From JAYPHU01 sp038127535 (GTDB lineage: Bacteria; Pseudomonadota; Alphaproteobacteria; Rhodospirillales; UBA2165), in NCBI GenBank assembly GCA_038127535.1, contig JAYPHU010000018.1, positions 15,016 to 79,015 on the forward strand: a DNA stretch of 64,000 bases, in the 5' to 3' direction. Positions 45,122 through 53,614 of the stretch are shown in pieces (within the stretch, counting starts at the first letter, position 1; each line of letters opens with the position of its first letter). A model generated the notes under the pieces. It was not told where the DNA came from and did not search any database. It was given only the letters and a program-made list of their open reading frames with translations. A program made the position numbers and the translations under genes.

Positions 45122-45994
45122 CTATTCTTGCCGCGCCGCCAGGTACCAATCCAGGATCTCCGCGCCGGTCATGAAGACGACGCCACGACGGTTGGACAGT
45201 TCCTCAAAGATCTTGCGGAAATACTTGATCCGATGCGGCACCCCGTGGATATACGGGTGCACGGCGACCGACATGACCCGGACGTTCTCGTCGCCCTCGT
45301 CGAAGATGGCGTCCACATAATCCATGGTTCGGTTATAGAGCACGGTCGACACATGCGCCTGGGACAGCATGATCGGAATGTCGTTCAACTCCGTCGTGTA
45401 CGGAATGGAGTAAAGCTTACCGTTCTCCACGTTAATTTCACACGGCTGATCATCGAGGATCCAGTCCGCCGTGTATTCGAACCCGGCTTCTACCAGGAAC
45501 TCCGGCGTTTCTTCAGTCTGGGTGAGCCCCGGACCCATCCAGCCACGGGGCTTATAGCCGCAGAATGCCTGCAGATGCTCGCTGGTTTTCATAATGGCTT
45601 CACGCTCATCATCCAGCAAGAACATGGCTTTCTGGACATAGGAATGCCCCATGAACTCCCAGCCGGCTTCCAACGCCGCTTCGGAAACGCGGGGGTAGCG
45701 GTTGACTACGGTCGCGTTCATGGAGACCGTCGGCGTCACGCCGAATTCCTTCAGCACATCCATCATCCGCCAGATACCGATCCGCATGCCGTATTCGTAC
45801 CAGCACCAGTTCGGGATATCGGGCGTGTGATTGCCTTCGCCGGGGGGCGTGAGGATCCGCCGGGGCAGGGGTTCGGTCGGCACCCATTCTTCCAGGTTTA
45901 CCACCGGCCAGACGATGACTTTGCCGCCGTCTGGTAGTTTGAGGGAAGGGCGATCGACAATGGCGGAGTAGGGGATGCGGTCATAGATATCCAT
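45122..45994 (-). CDS. Polysaccharide-deacetylase-family hydrolase (PuuE-like)
   Basis: A 290-residue cytoplasmic protein with a NodB-type fold of the group that includes PuuE allantoinase. Visible motifs are VIVWPVVNLEEW at strand one, PTVSMNATVVNRYP, WEFMGHSYVQ with the metal-site histidine, GYKPRGWMGPGLTQTEETPE and MSVAVHPYIHGVPHRI. There is no signal peptide, so an intracellular small-molecule amide is a more likely substrate than a polysaccharide. GAGGACCCAC precedes the ATG. The upstream small gene is 24 bases away, so the two may be co-expressed. Substrate unknown. Confidence 0.8.
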   Translation of the reverse strand: MDIYDRIPYSAIVDRPSLKLPDGGKVIVWPVVNLEEWVPTEPLPRRILTPPGEGNHTPDIPNWCWYEYGMRIGIWRMMDVLKEFGVTPTVSMNATVVNRYPRVSEAALEAGWEFMGHSYVQKAMFLLDDEREAIMKTSEHLQAFCGYKPRGWMGPGLTQTEETPEFLVEAGFEYTADWILDDQPCEINVENGKLYSIPYTTELNDIPIMLSQAHVSTVLYNRTMDYVDAIFDEGDENVRVMSVAVHPYIHGVPHRIKYFRKIFEELSNRRGVVFMTGAEILDWYLAARQE

Positions 45995-46018
45995 GTGGGT
46001 CCTCGTCTGGGTTGGCCG

Positions 46019-46378
46019 TCAATCGGCGTGGATGCAACTGGGCACCGGGCAGGTGAACTTGGTGTTCTTGGGCTTCAATGGGTGGTCTTCGTTATCGTTC
46101 GGGTTGAAGTCGTGATAGAGGCGGCATTCCTTATCATAGGCGGTGCGGGTGGAACGGAAAAACTTGAATTTGAACCCTTCGTATCGACCAATATAGGTCT
46201 TGAGAATTTCACCCAAATCGCCGTCGCCGTGGCCGACCCGGCGGATGAAAAATCGCCCGTCCTTCAGGGGGCCGAGCGCAAAGGCGGAAGCCGAGCTCCA
46301 ATCCTCGGCCTGGGCGACGTATTTTTCGATATGGGCCTCGTCCAAAGGATAGGGCCCGAGTAATCCCGATGTCGGCAT
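46019..46378 (-). CDS. Small protein of unknown function, possible divergent GIY-YIG-like fold
   Basis: A 119-residue soluble protein. RRVGHGDGDLGEILKTYIGR, then YEGFKFKFFRST and AYDKECRLYHDF recall small stand-alone GIY-YIG-like proteins (pattern VGRSD-DL, HI..Y..FKF, KECxLYHDF). The arginine usually found after VG is replaced by His. Three cysteines or histidines close the protein (TCPVPSCIHAD), a possible metal site. AGGGAAACC supports the chosen ATG at 46378 over an upstream frame extension. It lies divergently from msrB and upstream of the deacetylase-like gene. The fold assignment is tentative. Confidence 0.6.
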   Translation of the reverse strand: MPTSGLLGPYPLDEAHIEKYVAQAEDWSSASAFALGPLKDGRFFIRRVGHGDGDLGEILKTYIGRYEGFKFKFFRSTRTAYDKECRLYHDFNPNDNEDHPLKPKNTKFTCPVPSCIHAD

Positions 46379-46501
46379 GGGTTTCCCTGTGATGTAACCA
46401 CCCAATTCTGGCGGCTCACCGGGGCTGTTACAAGTGTTGGCGTCCCGGCGTTGGCGGAGTACTCTCTCACCTCCCACATAGCTGCGAGCGGGAGCCCGGA
46501 C

Positions 46502-46900
46502 ATGAGCGATAAAGTCGTAAAATCAGAGTCGGAATGGATGGAACAATTGACGCCGGAGGAGTTTTACGTGACCCGCCAGAAGGGCACCGAGCGCGCCTTC
46601 ACCGGTGAATTCTACAATTCCAAGACGCCGGGGACCTACACCTGCAAGTGTTGCGGCCAGGAGCTGTTTTCGTCCGATCATAAGTTCGATTCCGGCACCG
46701 GCTGGCCCAGCTATTGGCAGCCTCTGGCCGAAGAGGCGGTGATCACCGAGGAAGACCGCGCGTTCGGCATGGTCCGGACCGAGGTCATGTGTTCCAAGTG
46801 CGACGCCCATCTGGGCCACGTCTTCTCGGACGGGCCGCAGCCTACGGGGCTCCGTTATTGCATTAATTCCGCTAGCCTGAACCACAAGGATAAAGACTAG
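46502..46900 (+). CDS. msrB: Peptide-methionine (R)-S-oxide reductase MsrB
   Basis: MsrB repairs methionine-R-sulfoxide. The 132 residues contain the zinc cysteines (CKCCG at 48-51 and CSKC at 97-100), SGTGWPSYWQP, HLGHVFSDGP and the catalytic Cys120 in RYCINSASLNH. The ATG reading MSDKVVKSE follows GGGAGCCCGGAC and fits family length; the frame is open 51 bases upstream. A transporter gene follows 37 bases later. Confidence 0.96.
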   Translation: MSDKVVKSESEWMEQLTPEEFYVTRQKGTERAFTGEFYNSKTPGTYTCKCCGQELFSSDHKFDSGTGWPSYWQPLAEEAVITEEDRAFGMVRTEVMCSKCDAHLGHVFSDGPQPTGLRYCINSASLNHKDKD

Positions 46901-46937
46901 GTCCGGCCGGCCGTTCGCATAAAGACCGGCCCCCGTG

Positions 46938-47834
46938 ATGTTCGGCCTGTCGCCAACCGTGCTTGCCATCCTGTTGATGGTGATCTCCGTCGGGATGCTG
47001 GCGGCACTCGATTCCATCGTCAAATTCGCTGCCGTCGAGGGCATGCATCCGATCGAGATCGTGTTCTTCCGCAATCTGTTTGGCTTGGCGGCGCTCGCGC
47101 CATTGTTTATGCGCCATGGTATTGGGCAGTTGCGCACCAAGCGTCTCGGCTTTCATCTGGCGCGGAGCGGCATCCACGGCCTGTCCATGATCGCCTGGTT
47201 CTGGGCAATCACGCTCATCCCCCTGGCTGACGCGACGGCGCTATCGTTCGTCATCCCCATCTACGCGTCCGTCGGGGCGATCCTGTTTCTGGGTGAGACG
47301 TCGCAGTTTATCCGCTGGTTCGCCATCGTCCTGGGTTTTGCCGGCATGTTGATCATCCTCCAGCCCGGTTTCGCCGAGGTCGGTTTGGGTGCTTGGCTGG
47401 TGGTGTTCTCGGCCATCGCCGTGGCCATCTCCAAGCTAATGGTGAAGTCCTTGTCCAAGACGGATTCGCCGGCAACAATCGTCTTTTTCATGAGCTTCAC
47501 GGTGACCGGCATGACCTTTATTCCGGCGCTATTTGTCTGGACCTGGCCGTCGATGGAGGTGTGGATTGGTCTGATCGTGCTGGGGTTTGCCGGTTCGGCG
47601 GCGCACGTCATCCAGACCAACGCGTACAAGATCGGTGACGTGACCGCGGTGGAGCCTATGGCCTATTTCCGTCTGATTTGGGCCGCGCTGTTCGGGTTTG
47701 TGCTGTTCGGCGAGGTGCCGGAAATTTGGACCTGGATCGGCACGGCGGTGATTGTTACCGGCGCCATCCTGTTGGCCCGCTCAGAGGCCAGGGTGGGCCG
47801 GGCGTTAAAGCCGGCTCAGGGCGACGCCCAATAG
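46938..47834 (+). CDS. EamA/DMT-family transporter
   Basis: An inner-membrane carrier of the drug/metabolite transporter superfamily. The 298 residues form about ten membrane helices in two EamA halves, with the first-half signature EIVFFRNLFGLAALAPLF and the second-half AVEPMAYFRLIWAALFGFVLFGEVPEIWTWIG (read as two blocks). Substrate cannot be told from sequence; relatives export amino acids or metabolites. A GTG immediately before the ATG is an alternative start. Its last 19 bases overlap the 3' end of the convergent DUF2141 gene. Confidence 0.88.
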   Translation: MFGLSPTVLAILLMVISVGMLAALDSIVKFAAVEGMHPIEIVFFRNLFGLAALAPLFMRHGIGQLRTKRLGFHLARSGIHGLSMIAWFWAITLIPLADATALSFVIPIYASVGAILFLGETSQFIRWFAIVLGFAGMLIILQPGFAEVGLGAWLVVFSAIAVAISKLMVKSLSKTDSPATIVFFMSFTVTGMTFIPALFVWTWPSMEVWIGLIVLGFAGSAAHVIQTNAYKIGDVTAVEPMAYFRLIWAALFGFVLFGEVPEIWTWIGTAVIVTGAILLARSEARVGRALKPAQGDAQ

Positions 47835-48280
47835 ACGATGGTCAGGCGGATGGCCGTATCCGCCGCACCCACATCGAACGAGGCCTCCTCGAAATCGGGC
47901 GGTCCGCTGATGCCGGCCTTGGCGTTGTTAGAAAAGCCGAAGCCTTCCAAGGGAAAGCCGAGGAATGTGTCCATGTCCTTGTTGCCGTTCTCGTCGTGAT
48001 GGACGGCGATGGCGTAGCGTCCGGGTATTAATCTCATGAATTTGGCCACAGCGACACCGGCTTTGATCGGCACGTCGGCATCGCTGGTGTCCTTGCCTTC
48101 GGGAAAGTCTTCCGGATTGTTATAGATCGCTAGGCGCAGAAGCCCTTGGTCGTTGCGGAGCCCGTCCACGGTCACCGTGAGTTCCGCCGCTGACCCTGGC
48201 GTCTTTTCGGCTGATTGCCCCTTTATGGCGTAAAGCGACACCACCAGGGCGACGAACAGAGTGAACAGCCATTTCAACAT
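47816..48280 (-). CDS. DUF2141 secreted protein
   Basis: A 154-residue protein with a signal peptide (LKWLFTLFVALVVSLYAIKG) and the DUF2141 pattern: LTVTVDGLRNDQGLLRLAIY, then PGRYAIAVHHDENGNKDMDT, FLGFPLEGFGFSNNAK. The fold is predicted to be a periplasmic beta-sandwich; the family has no proven function. It ends inside the tail of the transporter gene on the other strand. Its start lies 180 bases from the rpoD 3' end, in a repeat-bearing gap. Confidence 0.85.
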   Translation of the reverse strand: MLKWLFTLFVALVVSLYAIKGQSAEKTPGSAAELTVTVDGLRNDQGLLRLAIYNNPEDFPEGKDTSDADVPIKAGVAVAKFMRLIPGRYAIAVHHDENGNKDMDTFLGFPLEGFGFSNNAKAGISGPPDFEEASFDVGAADTAIRLTIVYWASP

Positions 48281-48349
48281 GGCCCCACTGTCGCCGCCCG
48301 ATAGTTAAGAAAGGGGTAAAGGTGGGGAGGCTCCTTCTCACTCCTTCTG

Positions 48350-48391
48350 CGTCATGCCCGAGTTGAGACCAACGCCAGTTGGGATCAATTC
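48350..48391. repeat. Dispersed repeat, family B copy 1
   Basis: CGTCATGCCCGAGTTGAG followed by an imperfect hairpin and TGGGATCAATTC. The reverse complement recurs almost unchanged at 58882-58923. Confidence 0.75.
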
Positions 48392-48413
48392 CCGAGTATC
48401 TTACCGGAGCAGA

Positions 48414-48442
48414 TCCCTGAGAATTGCTTCGCAACTCAGGGA
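48414..48442. repeat. Hairpin repeat near rpoD 3' end
   Basis: TCCCTGAG pairs perfectly with CTCAGGGA, with an inner TTGC-TTC-GCAA stem, and is followed by TGACG. It lies 18 bases beyond the rpoD stop and could affect its messenger end, though it lacks a T-run. Confidence 0.6.
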
Positions 48443-48459
48443 TGACGATAGCGGTTAGA

Positions 48460-50490
48460 TCAATGATCCAAGAAGCTGCGGAGTTTCCGTGACCGGCTCG
48501 GGTGCTTGAGCTTACGCAGCGCCTTCGCCTCGATCTGACGGATACGTTCGCGGGTTACCGAGAACTGCTGACCAACTTCTTCCAATGTGTGGTCCGTGTT
48601 CATGCCGATGCCAAAGCGCATGCGCAGCACCCGTTCTTCACGGGCGGTGAGGCTGGCCAGCACCCGGGTGGTGGTCTCCCGGAGGTTGCCCTGGATCGCC
48701 GCGTCGAGCGGCTGGACCGCGTTTTTGTCCTCGATGAAGTCGCCCAAATGGCTGTCTTCCTCGTCGCCAATAGGCGTCTCGAGGCTGATCGGCTCCTTGG
48801 CGATCTTGAGGACCTTGCGGACCTTGTCCACGGGCATGGCCAGCTTGCTCGCCAGCTCGTCCGGGGTCGGCTCCCGGCCGATCTCGTGCAGCATCTGGCG
48901 CGAGGTGCGGACCAGCTTGTTGATGGTCTCGATCATGTGCACCGGAATGCGGATGGTCCGCGCCTGGTCGGCGATCGAACGGGTAATCGCCTGCCTGATC
49001 CACCAGGTGGCGTAGGTCGAGAACTTGTAGCCACGGCGGTACTCGAACTTATCGACCGCCTTCATCAGGCCGATATTGCCCTCCTGGATCAAGTCCAGGA
49101 ACTGCAGGCCGCGGTTGGTGTATTTTTTGGCGATGGAGATCACGAGCCGCAGGTTGGCCTCGATCATCTCTTTCTTGGCCTTGGCGGATTCCCGCTCGCC
49201 CTTCTGGACGGTGGCGACAATGCGCCGGAACTCGGAGATCGGCAGACCGACCTCGTGCGCGATCTCGGCAACTTCGCCCCGGATGTCCTTGATCTCGTCC
49301 CGGTTCTTCTTGACGAAATCCTTCCAGCCCTTGCCGGTCAGCCGGCCGACCCGGTTCACCCAGTTGGGGTCCAGCTCGTTGCTGTAATACTGTTCCAGGA
49401 AATCGGCGCGCTTCACCTTGGCGGAAACGGCCATCCGCAAGAGCCGGCCTTCGAGACCGATCAGCTTGCGGTTCAGGTCATACATATGACCGACCAGATA
49501 TTCGATCCGGTTATTATTGAGGTGAATGCCCTCCATCAGCTCCACCAGTTCGTGGCGCAGCTTGCCGATGCGCTTTTCCGTGGCGGTCGGCACATCGCTG
49601 GCATCGCGGATCAGGCTGAGGCGTTTTTCCTGGGCCCGATGCAGCTTGGCGTAAGTTTTCTTGATGTCGTCGAACTTGCCGAGGATATCAGGAAGCAGGG
49701 TCTGCTCCATGACCGCGAGGGAGACCGTGTTGTCATCCGGATCATCCTCGTCGTCCTCGCTGTCGCTCTCGCCGTCTTCGGACTTTTCTTCACCATCGTC
49801 GTCCGACTTGGCTTCTTCTTTCGGCTTCTCTTCTTCCTTCTTGGCCTCGGCGCCGGGCTTTTCCTCGTCCTCGACCTCTTCTTCATCGACCTCTTCGCCA
49901 AGCGCCATGTTTGCGGTCTGGTCTTCCTTCGGACCGGAATAGGTGGCGTCAAGATCAATAATGTCGCGCAGCAGCATCAGCCCTTCGTCCAGGGCATCCC
50001 GCCATTGCAGGATCGCGCGGATGGTCATCGGGCTGTCGACGATGCCGCCGATCATCATTTCCCGGCCGGCCTCGATCCGCTTGGCGATGGCGATTTCGCC
50101 TTCGCGGGACAGCAGTTCCACGCTGCCCATTTCGCGCAGATACATGCGCACCGGATCATCGCTACGGCCGATGTCGTTCTCATCGACGTTGCCGCTGGAG
50201 GATTCGGACTCTTTCTCGGTTTTCTCGTTGTCGGAATCGTCGACGTCTTCGTTCTCGACGACGTTAATGCCGGCTTCCGACAGCATGGACATGGTATCCT
50301 CGATCTGTTCGGAGGAGACCTGATCCTGCGGCAGGGCCGCGTTCAGTTCATCATAGGTGACGTAACCGCGCTCCTTACCCAGCGCGATCATCTTCTTTAC
50401 TTCGGCATTGACCGTATCGAGGATCGGGCTATCCGCGCCGTCTCCCTTGCTGTCGTCTTTTTCCGCCGTTGCAGCTGCCTTGGTTGCCAT
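48460..50490 (-). CDS. rpoD: RNA polymerase primary sigma factor (sigma-70)
   Basis: The housekeeping sigma factor. From the ATG reading MATKAAATAEK (GCGGGGTACTT before it) it has 676 residues. Region 1.1 is near the N-terminus, region 1.2 at DDPVRMYLREMGSVELLSRE, then region 2 (RLVISIAKKYTNRGLQFLDL; YKFSTYATWWIRQAITRSI), region 3 (GREPTPDELASKL) and region 4 (REERVLRMRFGIG; VTRERIRQIEAKALRKLKHP). Between regions 1.2 and 2 there is a long non-conserved domain with an extremely Glu/Asp/Lys-rich low-complexity segment near residues 195-255. It lies 31 bases after dnaG, so they are probably co-transcribed. Confidence 0.98.
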   Translation of the reverse strand: MATKAAATAEKDDSKGDGADSPILDTVNAEVKKMIALGKERGYVTYDELNAALPQDQVSSEQIEDTMSMLSEAGINVVENEDVDDSDNEKTEKESESSSGNVDENDIGRSDDPVRMYLREMGSVELLSREGEIAIAKRIEAGREMMIGGIVDSPMTIRAILQWRDALDEGLMLLRDIIDLDATYSGPKEDQTANMALGEEVDEEEVEDEEKPGAEAKKEEEKPKEEAKSDDDGEEKSEDGESDSEDDEDDPDDNTVSLAVMEQTLLPDILGKFDDIKKTYAKLHRAQEKRLSLIRDASDVPTATEKRIGKLRHELVELMEGIHLNNNRIEYLVGHMYDLNRKLIGLEGRLLRMAVSAKVKRADFLEQYYSNELDPNWVNRVGRLTGKGWKDFVKKNRDEIKDIRGEVAEIAHEVGLPISEFRRIVATVQKGERESAKAKKEMIEANLRLVISIAKKYTNRGLQFLDLIQEGNIGLMKAVDKFEYRRGYKFSTYATWWIRQAITRSIADQARTIRIPVHMIETINKLVRTSRQMLHEIGREPTPDELASKLAMPVDKVRKVLKIAKEPISLETPIGDEEDSHLGDFIEDKNAVQPLDAAIQGNLRETTTRVLASLTAREERVLRMRFGIGMNTDHTLEEVGQQFSVTRERIRQIEAKALRKLKHPSRSRKLRSFLDH

Positions 50491-50521
50491 AAGTACCCCG
50501 CAAAACAATCAATCCGGATTT

Positions 50522-52378
50522 TTACACCGCGCTGCCCGCCTGCCGGGACGATGCGAAATCGCTTAAATCCGTTTCCTCAACCTCCGCCACGGATTGTTTG
50601 AGAACTTTCAGGAGCTCATAGTCCTCGCGGTTCAAATCCTTCTTAAAGCGTTCCTCGGTCTGGCGGATTTCCTCCAGCAACTGGCCACGCTTGAAGATCC
50701 TGAACTGCTGTTCCCAGCCAATTCTGGCGACTTCATATTGTTCATCTGGCCGGGCAAAACTGGCGTGGTTAAAAACCTGCCGGCACATAGGGCCGCGCAA
50801 TAAGTCCGAAAACCCGGTATTTAATAGATGGTCTTCTAGAGCCTGAAAATCAAGCCCCTCGCCCGATTCTGGGGGCGAAGCCAGGGTCTTTAATACTTCC
50901 TGACGTAGGTTGTCAAGTTCTTGAGAGGCAAAGGAAATGGAGCCCAACGCCTCCCCGGCCACGTCAAACAGGTCCGGATGGGTGATCAGGGTGTAGACCA
51001 GGATCGCCTCGGACAGCCATTTCTTGTCCACATGGGTGCTGGCGCCGGACTTTTCCGCCATTCTGCGAAGCGCCAAGCCCCCGGTGTCCCGGCCCTGGGT
51101 CCTGCGCCGTTTCTGGAAGGCGTCCCACAGGCGGTTGCGCATATCGTTCAGATAGTGCCGCCGGACGGTTTCATCCTCGATCCTAAGCGCCCGATCCCGG
51201 AGCCGGCGTTCCAGCCAGGCCCGCTCATCCGGCGTTTTCAGGGAATAGCCGCGAGTTTCCGTGCGCCACATGATTTCCGCCAGGTTGGCTGCGCCTTCCA
51301 AGACATCGGACATGGCCGACGCGCCTTGGGACTTAATCAGGCTGTCCGGGTCTTCGCCTTCCGGCAGCACGGCGAACCGCAGACTATAACCGGGCTTGAG
51401 AAACGGCAGCGCCCGGTCGGCGGCCCGCGCTGCGGCCTTTTGCCCGGCGGCATCTCCGTCGAAGCACAGCACCGGCTGGCGGGTGATCTTCCAGAGCATC
51501 TGGATTTGATCCTCGGTCAGTGCGGTGCCCAAGGGCGCCACCGCCGTATCAAAGCCCGCCTGATGCAGCGCGATCACATCCGTATAGCCCTCCGTGACGA
51601 TCAACTTCTCTTTCTGGCGGGCAGGCTGCAGTGCTTGGGCAATGGCGTAAAGATTGCGGCCCTTGCGGAACAGCGGGGTCTCGGGGGAGTTGAGGTACTT
51701 CGGCTCCCCATCGCCCAGGATGCGTCCGCCGAAACCGATTACCCGGCCCTTGCGGTCGGTGATGGGGAACATAACCCGGCCCCGGAACCGGTCATAGGGA
51801 GAGCGGCTTTCATCATCGGGCTGGATCAACAGCCCACTTTCGACCATCAGTCTTTCCTCGATGCCTTCCCGGGCCAACTCCGCCTTGAGACCGCCCCGCG
51901 TGTCCGGCGCATAGCCGAGATGAAACGTGTCCCGCGACTGCGCCGTGATGCCCCGGCCTTCCAAGTATTCGAACGCCGGCCGGCCCACGGGCAGCTTGAG
52001 CTGTTTCTGGAAATAGGCGCAGGCTTTCTCAAGCACGTCATAGTGAGTCTGTGCCCGCTTGGCCCGCTCCCGCTCTTCGGGTGTCTCGACAGGCATTTCC
52101 ATCCCGGCCTCGCCAGCAAGCCGCTCGACCGCTTCCGGAAACGACAGATTCTCCGTCTTCATCACGAAGTCGAACACGCTGCCGTGCTCGCCGCAGCCGA
52201 AGCAGTGATAGAAGCCTTTGTCTTCGTTCACGGTGAAGGACGGGGTCTTTTCATTGTGGAACGGACACAGGCCCAGATGGTCCTTGCCCTTGCGCTGCAG
52301 ACGTACCTTGCGCGTGACCACACTGACCAAACCGGCCCGGTCCCGAACCTCATCCAGGAATTGAGGGGAGAATGCCAT
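50522..52378 (-). CDS. dnaG: DNA primase
   Basis: DnaG makes RNA primers for replication. In 618 residues, the CHC2 zinc site is Cys38, His41, Cys59, Cys62 (CPFHNEKTPSF; HCFGCGEHGSVFDF). The RNA polymerase core has GFGGRILGDGEPKYLNSPET, the TOPRIM acidic residues are in VTEGYTDVIALHQAG and CFDGDAAGQKAAARA, and the C-terminal helicase-binding domain ends the protein. It forms the classic macromolecular synthesis pair with rpoD. Confidence 0.98.
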   Translation of the reverse strand: MAFSPQFLDEVRDRAGLVSVVTRKVRLQRKGKDHLGLCPFHNEKTPSFTVNEDKGFYHCFGCGEHGSVFDFVMKTENLSFPEAVERLAGEAGMEMPVETPEERERAKRAQTHYDVLEKACAYFQKQLKLPVGRPAFEYLEGRGITAQSRDTFHLGYAPDTRGGLKAELAREGIEERLMVESGLLIQPDDESRSPYDRFRGRVMFPITDRKGRVIGFGGRILGDGEPKYLNSPETPLFRKGRNLYAIAQALQPARQKEKLIVTEGYTDVIALHQAGFDTAVAPLGTALTEDQIQMLWKITRQPVLCFDGDAAGQKAAARAADRALPFLKPGYSLRFAVLPEGEDPDSLIKSQGASAMSDVLEGAANLAEIMWRTETRGYSLKTPDERAWLERRLRDRALRIEDETVRRHYLNDMRNRLWDAFQKRRRTQGRDTGGLALRRMAEKSGASTHVDKKWLSEAILVYTLITHPDLFDVAGEALGSISFASQELDNLRQEVLKTLASPPESGEGLDFQALEDHLLNTGFSDLLRGPMCRQVFNHASFARPDEQYEVARIGWEQQFRIFKRGQLLEEIRQTEERFKKDLNREDYELLKVLKQSVAEVEETDLSDFASSRQAGSAV

Positions 52379-52853
52379 CGTGTCCTTTTGTACTGCGCCC
52401 CGGTTGTTGGCTGCGGCGCCTTGCCTTGCCGCAGCGGGTGCATTCTACTGGCGGCAATTCCGCCTGTGGGACCTAATTTCCACTTATACCCAGGTTCCTT
52501 GTTTTCCACAGGGTTAGAGGAAATTTCGGCAAAATTCGCCGATTCGCCGCCGGCCATCACAATGAGAATTCAGCGAATCAAATCTTAAGAAAAATCGGCC
52601 CGCAGGACCGGGAAGCGATCACTGCAGGCGGAGAATTCTGTCGGCCTTTATGGGGGTGCTTCGACCGCTGGAAGAGTTCTTCCTCCCTGGTTTCCCGGAT
52701 TATCACTTCTTAACATCGAAGCGTGGACGTTGCCTCCTAGATGCCCAAGAGTCGGGTCCTTGTCTAGAGGCTATATTTGCGATTTGGAGAAATAATTCTG
52801 TTGATGGCGCGCCGTCTCGTCACTTGAGTGAAAAAGCGGAGCCCGTGCGCTGC
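52379..52853. other. 475-base gap between yqeY and dnaG, no gene seen
   Basis: Frames here are short and do not resemble proteins. The part next to dnaG should hold its leftward promoter. I find no repeat of the dispersed families and no strong terminator. yqeY and dnaG are therefore probably separate transcripts here. Confidence 0.4.
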
Positions 52854-53312
52854 CTAGCCGAGTTTTTCCTTCACCACAGCGCTGGCCTTGCCGAAATCCA
52901 CCTGCCCGGCGAATCGCTCCCGTAGCAATCCCATGACCGCGCCCATTTCTTTTAGGCTGGTGGCGCCGGTTTCCTCGATGATGCCGGCGATCGCCTCGGC
53001 CACCGCGTCGTCGTCCATCTGGGGGGGCAGGAAGCGTTCGATGATTTCGATTTCGCCGGCTTCCCGGTCGGCGAGCTCGGCGCGGCCGCCCTTGGTATAG
53101 GCCTCAATACTGTCCCGGCGCTGTTTGATCATGGATTGGAGGAGGCGCAGGATTTCGTCGTCGTCGATTCCCTCTTCGTCCGCGCCCTGGGTCCGGCTGG
53201 CGATATCCCGGTCCTTTATCGCCGCATTGATCAGCCGCAGGGTGGAGACCGCGATCTCTTCCTTGGCCTTCATGGCGCTTTTAAGCGCGTCGTTCAACTC
53301 CGTGCGAAGCAT
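52854..53312 (-). CDS. yqeY: GatB/YqeY domain protein
   Basis: A 152-residue all-helical protein homologous to the tail domain of GatB: MLRTELNDALKSAMKAKEEI (then AVSTLRLINAAIKDRDI), DDEILRLLQSMIKQRRDSIE, LPPQMDDDAVAEAIAGIIEE and a C-terminal DFGKASAVVKEKL. The free-standing protein is thought to bind tRNA or aid amidotransferase-like functions but is not well characterised. It usually neighbours dnaG and carAB in alphaproteobacteria, as here. Confidence 0.92.
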   Translation of the reverse strand: MLRTELNDALKSAMKAKEEIAVSTLRLINAAIKDRDIASRTQGADEEGIDDDEILRLLQSMIKQRRDSIEAYTKGGRAELADREAGEIEIIERFLPPQMDDDAVAEAIAGIIEETGATSLKEMGAVMGLLRERFAGQVDFGKASAVVKEKLG

Positions 53313-53567
53313 GTGACAGACCTCCTAAACGGTCTCTCTGTTCCCCCAATTGTCCGGCTGGAAATTGCCCCTGGCCGAAGCTGAGGACCCTACCTCCGAA
53401 GGGGTTCCGGAGTCAATTGCTGATAATTTTATAAACTATTGATTTTAAACACTATTTTTAAAATTTTTGGGGTTGACCTGTGAATGGGATTTGCGTAAGA
53501 GATGGCTCCAGCCTGTGTGATCGGCGGAACCCTCTTTCACCACCGAATTACCCTCAGCGCACTTCTC

Positions 53568-53590
53568 AGCCGGGACCTCCGGCTATTTTT
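53568..53590 (+). terminator. Terminator-like hairpin in the carA leader (possible attenuator)
   Basis: AGCCGG-GACCT-CCGGCT is a perfect six-base stem followed by ATTTTTG. It lies 24 bases before the carA ATG and downstream of an AT-rich promoter-like region with TTGACC at 53473. Placement suits transcription attenuation of pyrimidine or arginine supply genes; that role is inference. Confidence 0.6.
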
Positions 53591-53614
53591 GCAAGGAACA
53601 AGGTTCGCCGCTTA

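Noticed and set aside
52650..52925. A 91-codon frame between dnaG and yqeY
   Set aside because: No motif, no ribosome site, and it runs into the opposite strand of yqeY.
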